Shown here one piece after another: positions 42,000 through 52,559 of a stretch of DNA of 64,000 nt. Below the pieces are notes generated by a model that worked only from the letters and a program-made list of their open reading frames with translations, did no database searches and had not been told where the DNA came from. Within the stretch, counting starts at the first letter, position 1. Each line of letters opens with the position of its first letter. The stretch comes from Onthophagus taurus (taxonomy: Eukaryota; Arthropoda; Insecta; Coleoptera; Scarabaeidae): the NCBI RefSeq assembly GCF_036711975.1, contig NC_091968.1, positions 22,010,001 through 22,074,000 on the forward strand. Reading direction: 5' to 3'. The translations under genes were made by a program, and so were the position numbers.

Positions 42000-43600
42000 C
42001 GTATTTGTACAATAATATATATATTTCGAATGAACCAGTTGCCAATAGAGACTAGCTTAACTCGTAGGCTGACTGGTTTTTCCAGTAGTCCCAACATCAG
42101 CTTTTGTCGATGTGCATCTACTGTATGGCATGTAAAGAATATGTGATTTAAGTCGCCTTCTCTTCGTATTCACAATTTGAATTGTCTTTTACTTTAATTT
42201 TGTGTAGATAAGTGCACGACCCCGTCTCAGCCTGACAATAAGCGTCGAGAAATATCGTGACACAAAAGGCATCGTTCTGTACCAAGGAACCCTCTGCACT
42301 GTCAGTTGACATCTAGCGTATATAACACCTTTGATTCTAGTTGATCTGCTCCATTCCTGTTCCCACTCGAGGTTCAGCTCCGTTTTGATTTGATGATATA
42401 ACTCTTCTGCGTGAATCCTTATTTTGAGAGTTTCTTTGTGGTGTCCCTTGTTTGCCAATTCATCCGCCTTCTCGTTTCCCTTGATACCGGTATGTGCCGG
42501 AACCCAGACCAGGGTTATCTCCATATCCAACTGGTGTATTTCGTACATTAGCTTGATAGTCTCGGTTATGTATGGATGTAATTTGGTTCTGAAATTACAG
42601 TTTTTTATTTGTTCCAATGTGCTACGAGAATGAGGGCCTTGGTGATAGATTTCTCCCTTACAATTGTTAGTGCTGTAAGTATTGCGTATACCTCAGCAGA
42701 AAATATTGTTACTTCGTCAGGTAGATGATAGTACTCCTCTATCTCCAGGATAGTGGACAGTGATCCATCTGTGTATATGTATTGGAAATCCGGCCATTTT
42801 TCCGCGATGTATGATTCTATCTCTCTTCCTATTATTTTACCAACCTCAGCGCCCGTTCCAAGACTCTTGTATGAGCCCGTTGTAAAAGCTATTGACGATG
42901 TGAATTTCCTGATATTATATTCCATGTCATAGATGTTGTTTGTCTCCTCTCTATATATGTATGGGATAGTAGGATCATAGGTCGAATAATATTTCTCTTT
43001 CTGGTAAACATCAGCGATTTTGTTTTATACGTTGATATCTCTAGTTGACAGTCGCTTAAAAATTTGTTCAGAGACTCCAATGCCCTGTTTACCTGGTCTA
43101 CTGCTGTTTCTGCGCTCTTTGAACTACAATATATAACTAGATCATCTGCGTAGCTTACTGCGTGGACGTCAAACTCTCTCAATTCCTGTTCGAGGGAAGA
43201 CATATAGATATTGAATAAGATGGGGTTTAGGGAACTGCCTTGCGGGAATCCCTTATAACTTACCCTTGTTCCAACTTTGGAGCGTTTTTTAATTTCAGAT
43301 GTTTTTCTGCGAATAGTTGGTGAATAACTCTAGCGATGGGATACGGGATACCAATCCTTTGCATTATTTGAATTAACGTGGGAATATAGACATTGTCATA
43401 ACATTGGAAAAGCCAATCGTATGTCTGACACCAATGCTGTTACGGCGTGATGCACTTTTTTAAAACCAAACTGAAGTCCTTCGAATATTCTCTTATTTTC
43501 GCACCACCATTCAAGCTAGTTAGCCACCATGCGTTCGAAGCTTTTCCTAACTTGTGAGGTTATAATCGTAGGTACAATTGGGTACAATAGAGACTTGAAA
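42000..43600 (-). mobile_element. Degenerate I/Jockey-type LINE (RT + RNase H)
   Basis: Reading right to left: FGFKKVHHAV (about 43490), a stretch YDNVYIPTLIQIMQRIGIP (about 43390-43330), SYKGFPQGSSLNPILFNIYM, then AVSYADDLVIYCSS (ORF 43203-42889), followed by RNase H pieces FQYIYTDGS, FSAEVYAILTAL and WVPAHTGIKGNEKADELA (to 42440), and a 3' cysteine/histidine tail. Catalytic motifs are present but the frame is broken several times. Confidence 0.8.
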
Positions 43601-43604
43601 CTAT

Positions 43605-43964
43605 AGCTAAGTTCAGGTCGGTATATCCAACATGTCTGACTTTCTGATTACCCCCACCACCATCACATATGCACTGTAGATGTTGTAGATAGGCAACCGT
43701 ATTACCATTTAAGTTAAGTTAGACATATAAGTATGTAAAGAGAGTTTTAGATATAGGTTATGAAATAAACGGTTATCGTGACTAGGTGTTTTTTATTTTA
43801 AGTGTTACTAAATATTAATACTAAATATCAAATATATAAAACACTAGGTTATATATAATATTAAATAATATATGTTCGGACACTGTTACCATCGTTACTA
43901 AATAATGTCATTAAGACATCAAAAGAAAAATAACCAATTATAAATACATCACGAAAAGTATGAA
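43605..43964. other. 5' flank of trehalase-like B
   Basis: No gene. 43865-43967 is the inverted-duplicate partner of 34530-34635, including cggacactgttaccatcgtt and cattaagacatcaaaagaaa just upstream of the ATG. Confidence 0.5.
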
Positions 43965-43967
43965 TTA

Positions 43968-45734
43968 ATGGCAATTTTGATTTTATTAATTCAAATTTTA
44001 ATGATAAACGTTTCTTGTGTTAAATCCAACGATGAAATGAACACGACACTAATCGGTTCTTGCACCCACCGAATCTTTTGTAACGACCAAGTGTTATCGG
44101 CCATCCAAAACGCCGATATCTATAACACATTAAAAGAATTCTTGGATATGAGTATCATGGAGGGAGAAACCGTCGATTCGATCTTAAAAAGTTTCAACGA
44201 ATTAATGAAAAAGCACAACGGGAAACCATCAAAATACGATATGCTATCTTTCTTGGAAAGTTATTTCCACAAATTGCAATTACTCGAAATTTGGCGCCCG
44301 GATGATTACAAGGACACCCCGAAAATCCTGTCTCAAATCAAAGACGTCGAATTAAGAAATATGGCGCGGAAAATAATCGATACTTGGCCCCGATTAGGAC
44401 GAAAAATCAGAGAGACAGTTTTGGATTCGCCCGAATCGCATACTTTGATTTACGTTCCCAACGGTTTTATCATTCCAAGTGGGAAATATGAAGAGTATCA
44501 TTATTGGGATATGTATTGGACCGCGAGAGGGCTTTTATTATCCGATATGGACAAAACGGTGCGAGGAATTTTAACTAACCATTGTTATTTATTAAAAAAA
44601 TTCGGTTTTATACCAACCGGAGGTCGAATTTATTACATAAGTCGATCAAACCCTCCTCTTTTAATGAAACTAGCCAGGGAATATCTCGATAAAACCGGCG
44701 ATTTAGACTGGTTAAGACCCAACATACCCTTACTAGAAAAAGAATTATTCTTTTGGATCAACAAACGCTTCACTATCGTTACCATCAATAAAAAAACATA
44801 CAGCTTAGCCCAGTATTACGTTAACAGTACTGGACCAAGACCCGAAGAATATCATAAAGATTTAAAATTAGCTGATATTTACCAAGAGGATATAGACAAA
44901 GAAACCTTTTATAATGAAGTGAAAAGTGCTGCTGAAAGTCGTTGGGAGGACTCGACTCGGTTTTATCGTAGCCTTAGAAAATCACAGTTCGAAAACGCTT
45001 CTATAATTTCAGTTTCGAAAGTAATTCCGGCCGATTTAAACGGGATTCTTTACGGCGCTTTCAACGACATGGCGCAAATGTACTCAAAAATCGGCCAATT
45101 GCAGAATAAAACTGCGTGGACTCAACGAGCCGAGGAACTAAAAAAAGCGATTAACTCTGTGTTATGGGACGAGGAGGATGGAATTTGGTACGATTACAAC
45201 TTAATAACGAAAAAGCGAGTGCGAATGTTTGCCTGTAGTAACTTAGTACCGCTTTGGACCAAAGTTTACGACGATGATAATCAGGAATTTATCGGTAAAC
45301 GAGTTAGCGAGTACTTAATTCGTAAAGAAATCGTTAATTATGTTGGGGGAATACCCCCGACTAAAAAAGGTTTTGGGAATTGGGATTATCCTTTCGTTTA
45401 TCCCTATCACCAATACATTATAGTGCATGGTTTGAAGGATACCGGCGAAAAACAAGCTTTGGAGCTGATGCACACTTTTGTTGATAATTTTTTGAACGCT
45501 TGTATTATCGGGTTTAAATCCACCGGAATGCTTTATGATAAATACCACGCCGATATACCTGGACGGTACGGTGGTGGTCGTGATTTTGAACGTACGAGCG
45601 GTTTTGCTTCGACAAATGGAGTTGTGTTGGACTTTATTGATATTTATACTACTTCCGGGTTTAAAATGAAGCGTTATAATCGTAACTTAAGAAATATAAT
45701 TGTATTGTTATTTGTAAGATATTTCAATATTTAA
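43968..45734 (+). CDS. Trehalase-like protein B (GH37) with altered catalytic residues
   Basis: 588 residues in one exon, very similar to protein A over its full length, but with a different short C-terminus (ends RYFNI rather than NIYFRSYD). The motifs correspond: IPSGKYEEYHYWDMYW, RIYYISRSNPP, TGPRPEEYH, NWDYPFVYP, YGGGRDFERTSGF. The same two active-site exchanges are present, Glu327 (codon 44946-44948) for Asp and Asp539 (codon 45582-45584) for Glu. The Gly of ESGW is also replaced (ESRWEDSTRF), unlike in A. The local differences around 300-345 between A and B are concentrated, while the rest is conserved. That favours two maintained proteins rather than decay. Confidence 0.92.
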   Translation: MAILILLIQILMINVSCVKSNDEMNTTLIGSCTHRIFCNDQVLSAIQNADIYNTLKEFLDMSIMEGETVDSILKSFNELMKKHNGKPSKYDMLSFLESYFHKLQLLEIWRPDDYKDTPKILSQIKDVELRNMARKIIDTWPRLGRKIRETVLDSPESHTLIYVPNGFIIPSGKYEEYHYWDMYWTARGLLLSDMDKTVRGILTNHCYLLKKFGFIPTGGRIYYISRSNPPLLMKLAREYLDKTGDLDWLRPNIPLLEKELFFWINKRFTIVTINKKTYSLAQYYVNSTGPRPEEYHKDLKLADIYQEDIDKETFYNEVKSAAESRWEDSTRFYRSLRKSQFENASIISVSKVIPADLNGILYGAFNDMAQMYSKIGQLQNKTAWTQRAEELKKAINSVLWDEEDGIWYDYNLITKKRVRMFACSNLVPLWTKVYDDDNQEFIGKRVSEYLIRKEIVNYVGGIPPTKKGFGNWDYPFVYPYHQYIIVHGLKDTGEKQALELMHTFVDNFLNACIIGFKSTGMLYDKYHADIPGRYGGGRDFERTSGFASTNGVVLDFIDIYTTSGFKMKRYNRNLRNIIVLLFVRYFNI

Positions 45735-46600
45735 TTTAGGAATTATGATTAAAAAATTTTCGAGTATATAAAAAAATGTCACATACTTATTCTAACTTAC
45801 TCATTAGAAACTCTGTCGTAAGTAGTATAGAAACGAGAGTTCTGGACTGGAACGTGACGCTGCAATGTTAGAAGTATAGGGAGGGGTGCCAACCTAAATC
45901 TGGGGGAAAAAAGTAACTAGATTTAGGTTGGTACTCAACCGGAAGCCCTGTGACGTCACGCTGTAATGTTATAGGAGTGCCAACACAAAATCTGGGGTGA
46001 AAAAGTTACTAGATCTGGTGACTTTATATTACGCTACCTAGTGGTTGGTAGTGTGACTAAAAAACCCAGGAGATTTCTGTACGCGGAAACGCCACCTGGC
46101 GGTGGAACTCATATGTTTCGGTGGGTGGATAAACTTCTGTAAGGCGCGCGACCACCTAGCGATGGGCATTCCACCTAGCGGTGGACAGTTGAGCGGGGGG
46201 GTGTTGCCTGATGAGCGATAGATAGCGCTTGTAAATTTTAAAAATTCATTCGACGTCATGGTAAAGTTGACATTGTTTCTCGCATTTCTGGTTATACCGG
46301 AAGTCGCCACCTACTTTATTTTTTTAAATGGAACACCTGTGTATTTTTACATACAGTACAAGCTCGATAGTGTGAACGCAAAAATACCAAGGACCATTCA
46401 TGTTATAGGGGGTGTTCATACAATACGTATTTTTATGTACTTGTAAATAAAAATAATAATAAAGAGCTTATCAAAAGCTCTTTATTTCACAAAGAAAGTT
46501 AACATACATAATATGTTTGACGAAATAAACATTTATTAAAAAAATAACAAAAAGTAAATATCTATATATCTCCTTAAGAAAGAAAAAAGTTGCACATGTA
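45735..46600. other. No gene recognised; two short repeat pairs
   Basis: 45735-45832 matches the 3' flank of copy A. 45835-46015 contains two related blocks (ccaacctaaatctgggggaa at 45889 and ccaacacaaaatctggggtg at 45972, each after a tgacg-c-gc-gtaatgtta phrase). Short cacctagcg-gtgg repeats lie at 46095-46190. A 62-codon frame at 46258-46446 starts with a hydrophobic stretch but has no support. A hairpin ataaagagctt / aagctctttat is at about 46460. Confidence 0.45.
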
Positions 46601-48561
46601 CAGCTCTGTTCAGATTTAATGCGAATCGTCCGCTGTTAGCTCCGACATGACGCAGGTACTGGAAGAAGAGGGAGACATCTTTTGTTTCTATTCAATTCGA
46701 TTTGTGAGACTAAAGGAAGTTACCCTCTTCCTTAACCCAGGTAAAACAGTCCCAGTTTGAAGTGGGCTGAAGAATGGTTCACCCTTTTTTTAAATGTCTT
46801 AATTTTATTTTATTTTAAATCTTTTTTGATATTTTTAAGAACATCAAATACACGATTTTTATATGTTCCTCTAATAAATGATTTTAGAGTATTTCTATAA
46901 ATAAAACGTCAGATAAAAATCTCAGTAATATAATTAATATAATGTAAAACTTATAAATAAAGCTTTATGAAACTCTTCTTCAAATTTTAAATAGAATTAT
47001 TTAATATCAAAATTACGTGCATTCAAATTTGTCCGTTTTCTTAAATACAACATCCCTCGTGTTCCTGGTCAACGAGAGTCAGGTTTGACTACGAGGCGAG
47101 CAATTATTGCACTTCACCAAGAAGGAATAGATAAACGGGAAATTGCCGAACGTGTAGGCTTATCAGTGAGATTTGAAGAAAACGGGAAAGTTGGCCTTAC
47201 AACATCTAGATCAGGCTGAAGACTTATTCTTAATAATGCTCAACGAAGGGGAATTGCTGAATACGTCACCGCCAATCCATTTACAACATCCACAATTATC
47301 AAGGAATTAATTCAATCGAAAATCTATGGGCTTTGGTTGAGAAACAGTTCAATAAAAATGCCAACTTTCCGATTCGCAACGTGGATAATCTGCGCTGGAG
47401 CGTTCAACAACGCAATACCACAATCTCTGGAAAGAGCTGCTCTTGACAGGGAAGTGGAAGCAACTATAGCGGGTTGGATCCGCAATATGCTTGATAGTAG
47501 AACAGTTTCTACTTCACTCCACGGTGATACGATACGCTTCAGACCGGGAGGTGGCTGCCCGCAGGGAGGGGTGTTATCTCCCCTGCTTTGGTCCCTCCTA
47601 GTTGACGATCTGATTGCGATAATCGAAACCGTTGGTGTAGAAATACAAGCTTATGCTGATGACATTGTCGTTATGGTCAAAGGAACCTGTTTGCCGAGGA
47701 TATCTAAAGTCCTCCAGGTGACCCTAGATACCATTTGCGCTTGGTATAAGGGAGAGAACCTCTCAATAAACCCGCAAAAGACACTTCTTGTGCCCTTCAC
47801 TAGGAAACGAAAGTTGGATGGACTAATCCGCCCAACTATCCAAGGTGAAGAAATTCCTTTCTCAAAGGAAGTCAAATATCTAGGAGTAATCGTAGACAAA
47901 ACCCTGTCATGGAATGGACATTTGCAGGGAGTTTTGCACAAAGCTAAACTATCCTTGTGGACTTGTCGCAGTTTTTGTGGAGAAAATTGGGGTCTTACCC
48001 CTGAAAGACTGTACTGGCTCTATGTGACTGTGGTTAGACCTATGATCATATACGGAGTAGCAGCCTGGTATAGGAAAGTCAGACAGACTTCAGTTATCAG
48101 TAAACTTTCACGAATTCAGCAAGTAGCTGGATTGGCAATCTCTGGTGCGATCAGCACAACGCCAACTCTAGCAATGGAGGTTCTGCTTGGCCTATCTCCT
48201 CTGCATTTGCATATTGAGAAAGTGGCTAGAACAATCATTTACAGATTTAAGAAATATGCTCAAAACTGTTCCGACATGTATTACCAAAGTAATACAGTAA
48301 TTATTAGTAATTATTTTCATTTACTACAGGAATTGTGTAAAGTAACTGGATTGCTTATACTTATTTATTTTCTTCATTTTTTCCTTTGTGATTCAGTCAC
48401 CTTGGCCATAAATTACATTACCCCGCTTGTCTGTTCGGAACTTTTACAACACTACAGAGCAGGTAAAACCTGGATTGAATGCCTCGTGAACGTAGGTCGT
48501 TTCTAGTACAATTTTATGCCTCTACGAGCGGCTCTTTTCGCATTATATCTGAACAGAACTG
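46601..48561. mobile_element. Tc1-like TIR element with internal deletion, hosting an R1-like LINE
   Basis: Ends cagctctgttcagatttaat and its near-complement (to 48561) are bounded by TA at 46599-46600 and 48562-48563. The left interior (47070-47340) reads ALHQEGIDKREIAERVGLS (HTH) and, almost at once, SIENLWALVEKQFNKNANF, the C-terminal part of Tc1 transposases. The catalytic middle is deleted. The LINE fragment 47385-48288 then separates it from the 3' end. Confidence 0.8.
47337..48506 (+). pseudogene. R1-like LINE reverse transcriptase, truncated at both ends
   Basis: From about 47390 the frame reads AFNNAIPQSL, CPQGGVLSPLLWSLLVDDL, QAYADDIVVMVKG (catalytic YADD), KYLGVIVDKTLSWNGH and the thumb SGAISTTPTLAMEVLLGLSP. 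The 5' part of the LINE (endonuclease, RT fingers) and the RNase H are missing. It leaves family sequence at about 48288. The last about 70 codons of the frame are the host Tc1-like flank read through. It is close to the LINE at 24104-25387. Confidence 0.85.
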
Positions 48562-48589
48562 TACATAGTATGTACATATGTATTAAACA

Positions 48590-50110
48590 TGTAAATATGT
48601 ATTTATTTTAGGTCTGAAAAAAATGTGTAATTTTTTCTGAATCTTTTTAGATTGAATATTCAAAAGGACAGCCTCTTCTGATATATTTTGAAGCAATAAA
48701 TTTTTACTAATGTCAAGATTATTTTCTTGAGCCCATTGCACTGCTAAACCCAAAGCTTTTGCAGCAGCAGCATGTGAAACACGCTGAGGATCTAATTCTG
48801 CTTCCTCATCCTCAGGAATTTCATCGTCGAAGATTTCGATTTCAGATCCATCTTGACGATCTTCATTCCATATTTCTATGTCTTTAGATGTGTTACCATA
48901 ATTTATTTCATTACGTAGTGTAACTGTGTCCTTAAGTGCTTCATTGTAGTCAATCTCTTTAGCGGCATTATAATATCATCTTCGTCCGGTTCGTTACATT
49001 TTAAAATGTTATTCCAATATTTACGAATTATATCAGGATTAAGTTTATTCCACGCAATCGTCAGATGCATTATAGTATCCTGTATTGTTAAAAGTTTCAG
49101 ACTCTCTGTTAATTGACCACTTTTTCCTACAATTGAACTTAAAAGGCTTTTCCTATAGTAAAGTTTTATTAATTTTAAAACGTTCTGATCTAGCGGTTGT
49201 ATTAATGGTGTGACATTGGGCGGCATGAATATTACGAATATCATTCCATCGGCTGTTCTTAGCTTCTCTTTTGGTGGGTGACTAGGAGCATTATCTAGTA
49301 GAAGAATGGCTCTTGGAGGCAACCCATGGGATTTTAAAAACTTCTTTATCTACAAATGCGTAAGGGAATGTACCTTCCTACCATAAGCTTACCTCAGGGA
49401 CAAAATTCTCAAAAAACCACTCCTTAAAGATTTCACAAGTCATCCATGCATTTATTGAATGTTTGTAATTCACAGGATTTTGGAATTTACTTAATGCTCT
49501 CGGGTTCCTAGATTTTCCAATAATAAGAGGTGTCAATTTATGTTGGACTGTAGCATTTGTGCAGCCTAAGAAAGTTAATTTTTGCTTTGCAATTTTTAAC
49601 CCTGGGGCTGTTTTTTCTGATAAAGAAACGTAAGTCTTTTCGGGAAGGAGTTTCCAAATTAATCCCGTCTCATCTGCATTATATATTTGTTGGTGACTTA
49701 AATTTAGTTCTTGTGTAATTCTGTATAATTTCTGTTTAAATGGGTCGACCAATTCCGGCTGAGAAGATAATTTTTCTCCCGTTATTTTTAGAAATCGAAT
49801 GCCATAACGGGTTTTAAATCTCTGCATCCAATCATCACTAGCTGTAAATGTTTCGTTTCCACATAAGTTTAATGCTTTAAATAAATAAGCTAAATTACGC
49901 TCTCTTTGTTTAAGAAAGAATTTGTAAAGTTCTTTTTTCATTAATTTGTATACAGATACCTTCAAGGTACGTCTTTTAGAAGGATTTAACATATTGTCTA
50001 CAGCTTTAAAATGTCATCTTTTTTCTTTTTTATTAAACAAACAGTTGATTTTGCTATACCATATTTTTTGGCCAATAACGATACTGTCATACCTTTCTCA
50101 ATTTAGTTAG
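48590..50110 (-). pseudogene. pogo/Tigger (Jerky-like) transposase with a 43-bp intron
   Basis: Read right to left: an HTH stretch EKGMTVSLLAKKYGIAKST (50095-50020), then ORF 49992-49393 with DDWMQRFKTRYGI (CENP-B-type) and QQIYNADETGLIWK (first Asp), ending FVPE. An intron from gtaagc (49392) to ttgtag (49350) joins in phase to KKFLKSHGLPPRAILLLDNAPSHPP (second Asp, 49322-49260) and PLIQPLDQNVLK. A 1-bp frameshift at about 50005 and another at about 48903 break the N- and C-terminal parts. Without the splice the frame would look broken at 49375 too. Confidence 0.8.
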
Positions 50111-51083
50111 GAACACATTTGGGCGTGTTAATCATCTGCTTATGTTACTGAATTCTTGGCCTCTCCATCCGAGGCTCCTATTTCTTCTTCACTTTCTTAC
50201 AACTGACTTTGTCTTTTCATATATTCTCCTAGTTTTGTCCAGGAATATCTTCTTCTGCTATTTGCTCTTGCCCTTTCTCCTCAAAACGTGTGTTCCATCC
50301 ATGTCGTCCCTTTTCTCCACAATACATTTTCTGCCCTTTTATGGAGGTAAAGGTGGGCTTTAAAGCATCCATGTCCACTTAAGAACTGTGCAATGGGATA
50401 GTCAACCACAATGTTATTTCGGGCATCATTCATTTACTCTAGTCCGCCTTTCCAGAATTTTCTTCCCACATTGTCTTTATCTCTTTCTCTATATCTTTCG
50501 TATCCTCTTTTCTGGATGACCCCAAAACAACCCAATAGATCCTAAAGTAATCTTACCATAAAGAATCAGATCTAACTGATCTAATAATGAAAGTAATGTC
50601 CTTTTCTGGAAGTTGAAAACTTCCAGACTTCCTTTTTCATTTGTATCACATTTCTTCTTATCTTTCTATAATAATTCTGATAATAATTATTGAAGATTTG
50701 AATATGGTTGCAGAGATAAATTTAAGAAAAACCCAAACGAATGAAAATCAAAAGCTGTGTTAGACTTTGAATGACTCAAAGTTTGGTAAAAATCGAGGTT
50801 ATTCTTTTTATAATTAATCCAAACACAATTCTTTGTCGATTTTGTTACATATTTTTTCATAAAAAAGTACTTAAACGTAATTACATCCAAAAAGCTTTGT
50901 ATCACAACTCATAATATCTCACCAAAATAAATAAAATTAAAATGTTTTCATTAATATAACCTAAAGTAAGTGTAAACAATTTTAGGATATTCCTTGATAA
51001 TCGTTATTTTAATGGATTTCGAATGATCACTTATTGTTAGTGTATTGTTAACATTTCGAGTAAGATATTGTGTTGTAACAAAA
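50111..51083. other. No gene recognised
   Basis: 50130-50540 is unusually C/T-rich (ttcttcactttctt, ctttctcctc), possibly the minus strand of an A/G-rich LINE remnant. 50540-51080 is AT-rich upstream sequence of the gustatory receptor. No supported gene. Confidence 0.45.
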
Positions 51084-51947
51084 ATGGTGGAGCTAAATCA
51101 TAATCGATTAAGACATATTAAAATGTTTTTGTTTATAACAAATTTTTTTGGGATAACCCCACCGCTGGATAAAAAATTTCGACTCAAAACGTACTCAAAA
51201 AAACTAAGAATTCTCTACTTAATTCTAATTTTGTTAACATTTGTTTTAACCGCAATGGGAAAAAGAAGATTTTTATACATTTACGTCGGTGGAACAATCG
51301 CCTTTTTGGATTTAACCCCCGTAGCAGCATACACAACGTGTGTAATCATTAATATTGTTAAAAACACCATAATTAATCCAAAAAAATATCAAAACATTTA
51401 TCGCACTTTATACTTAATCGAGGAAAAACTTTCAAAGTATGATATAACACGGACACAAATCTTGTTTCGAATCCTCCCAATTTATTTTTCTTGCATATTT
51501 CATGTTATAATTCAAATAATTAACGTGAAAGTTTGTAGTGATTTAACACAAAGTTTGGATTTTTGTTTGATATTGTATTTACCCCCGGATCTGTATAAAA
51601 TTGGGTTTACTTTTATGTACGGGCAATTACACAGTTTACTTATTTATTTAAGAGAAAATTGTAGCGATTTATCCGCTGCTTTTAAAATTATTGGTTCATC
51701 TAAAAATTTTACAAAACGAGATGAAATTCAACATGTTATTGAAATTTACGATCTGATTTGCGATGTGATGAAGATGATTAATGAGCTGTTTGGGTCAACA
51801 ATTTTTCTTCTCTATGTGTATTCGTTCATCACTATTTTATTCGGATTAAATCAAATTTTTACGGTTGGAGAATTAATTTTTAAGTTTGAAAGGAAACAAA
51901 TTGTTATGTACGTTGTGGTGTATGTTTCAATGAGTGTTGCTGGTTTT
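51084..51947 (+). CDS. Gustatory receptor, exon 1
   Basis: This is a seven-transmembrane insect chemoreceptor of the gustatory receptor family, a ligand-gated ion channel component of taste neurons. Start ATG 51084 (context caaaaatgg) is preferred over an upstream in-frame ATG at 51045. Six hydrophobic helices can be picked out (for example LYLILILLTFVLTAM, GGTIAFLDLTPVAAYTTC, LLYVYSFITILFGL and VMYVVVYVSMSVAGF). The exon ends at codon Phe288 on donor gtaaga (51948). With exon 2 the protein is 391 residues, the usual size. Subfamily and ligand cannot be told. Confidence 0.85.
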
Positions 51948-51996
51948 GTAAGAATTAAATTTGATTATATCTTGTGTTAATTAAATTTTTTTTTAG

Positions 51997-52308
51997 TTGA
52001 TACTAATTTTATCATCGATTACTTCTCAATCGATTAATAATGAGATGATGGATTTATCCTCGCTTGTGTTGAAGACAATCGTTAAATTAAAACGGGAAAA
52101 TCCCATTTTGGAAAGAAATTCGAGAGAAGTTTTATTAATTTTATCAAATAGAATCGTTTATCATTCTCCGGTCATTTCTGCAAATGGATTTTTTAAACTC
52201 AACAGAACGTTATTATTTTTATTGCTCAATAATATAGCTTCTTATCTCGTTGTTTTAATACAATGGAATAACTCTAAAACTGTTATTGATTTTAAATCAG
52301 AAATTTGA
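51997..52308 (+). CDS. Gustatory receptor, exon 2 (C-terminal signature)
   Basis: After a 49-bp intron (51948-51996, acceptor tttttttttag, phase 0) the frame gives LILILSSITSQSINNEM, then the C-terminal helix NRTLLFLLLNNIASYLVVLI ending QW. Gustatory receptors carry TY.....QF here; the present SY.....QW is a conservative variant at both ends. Stop at 52306-52308. Most Gr genes have a phase-0 intron near this place. Confidence 0.85.
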   Translation: MILILSSITSQSINNEMMDLSSLVLKTIVKLKRENPILERNSREVLLILSNRIVYHSPVISANGFFKLNRTLLFLLLNNIASYLVVLIQWNNSKTVIDFKSEI

Positions 52309-52559
52309 GTCTCGATTGGGGATTTATCACGGTCGGAATAATAAACAATGTGTAAAGTTATTGCAGTTATAAACATTTTTAATCCCCTTAAAAGCGATCA
52401 TTTATCTCCTCCCATCAAAGAAATCAACAAGAGGTACTCATGGGATCCCACAACGCTTCTATCTCAAAATAAACATGCCTAATAACATAGTATTTCGGCT
52501 TCAAACAACCCTAATAATAAAATAAAAGCCAAAAAATTCCCCCTCTTTTTATCCATAGT

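Noticed and set aside
45315-45548. 77-codon frames antisense to both trehalase-like genes (also 32949-33182)
   Set aside because: Shadow frames conserved only because the coding strand is conserved.
46258-46446. 62-codon frame starting with a hydrophobic stretch
   Set aside because: No domain, no homologue recognised, no splice or poly(A) context; chance frame is likelier.
49323-49377. Frameshift in the pogo transposase
   Set aside because: Better explained by a 43-bp intron with canonical borders that joins the two frames in phase.
51045-51083. Upstream in-frame ATG of the gustatory receptor
   Set aside because: The ATG at 51084 has the better context, and the added 13 residues do not resemble receptor N-termini; not excluded.
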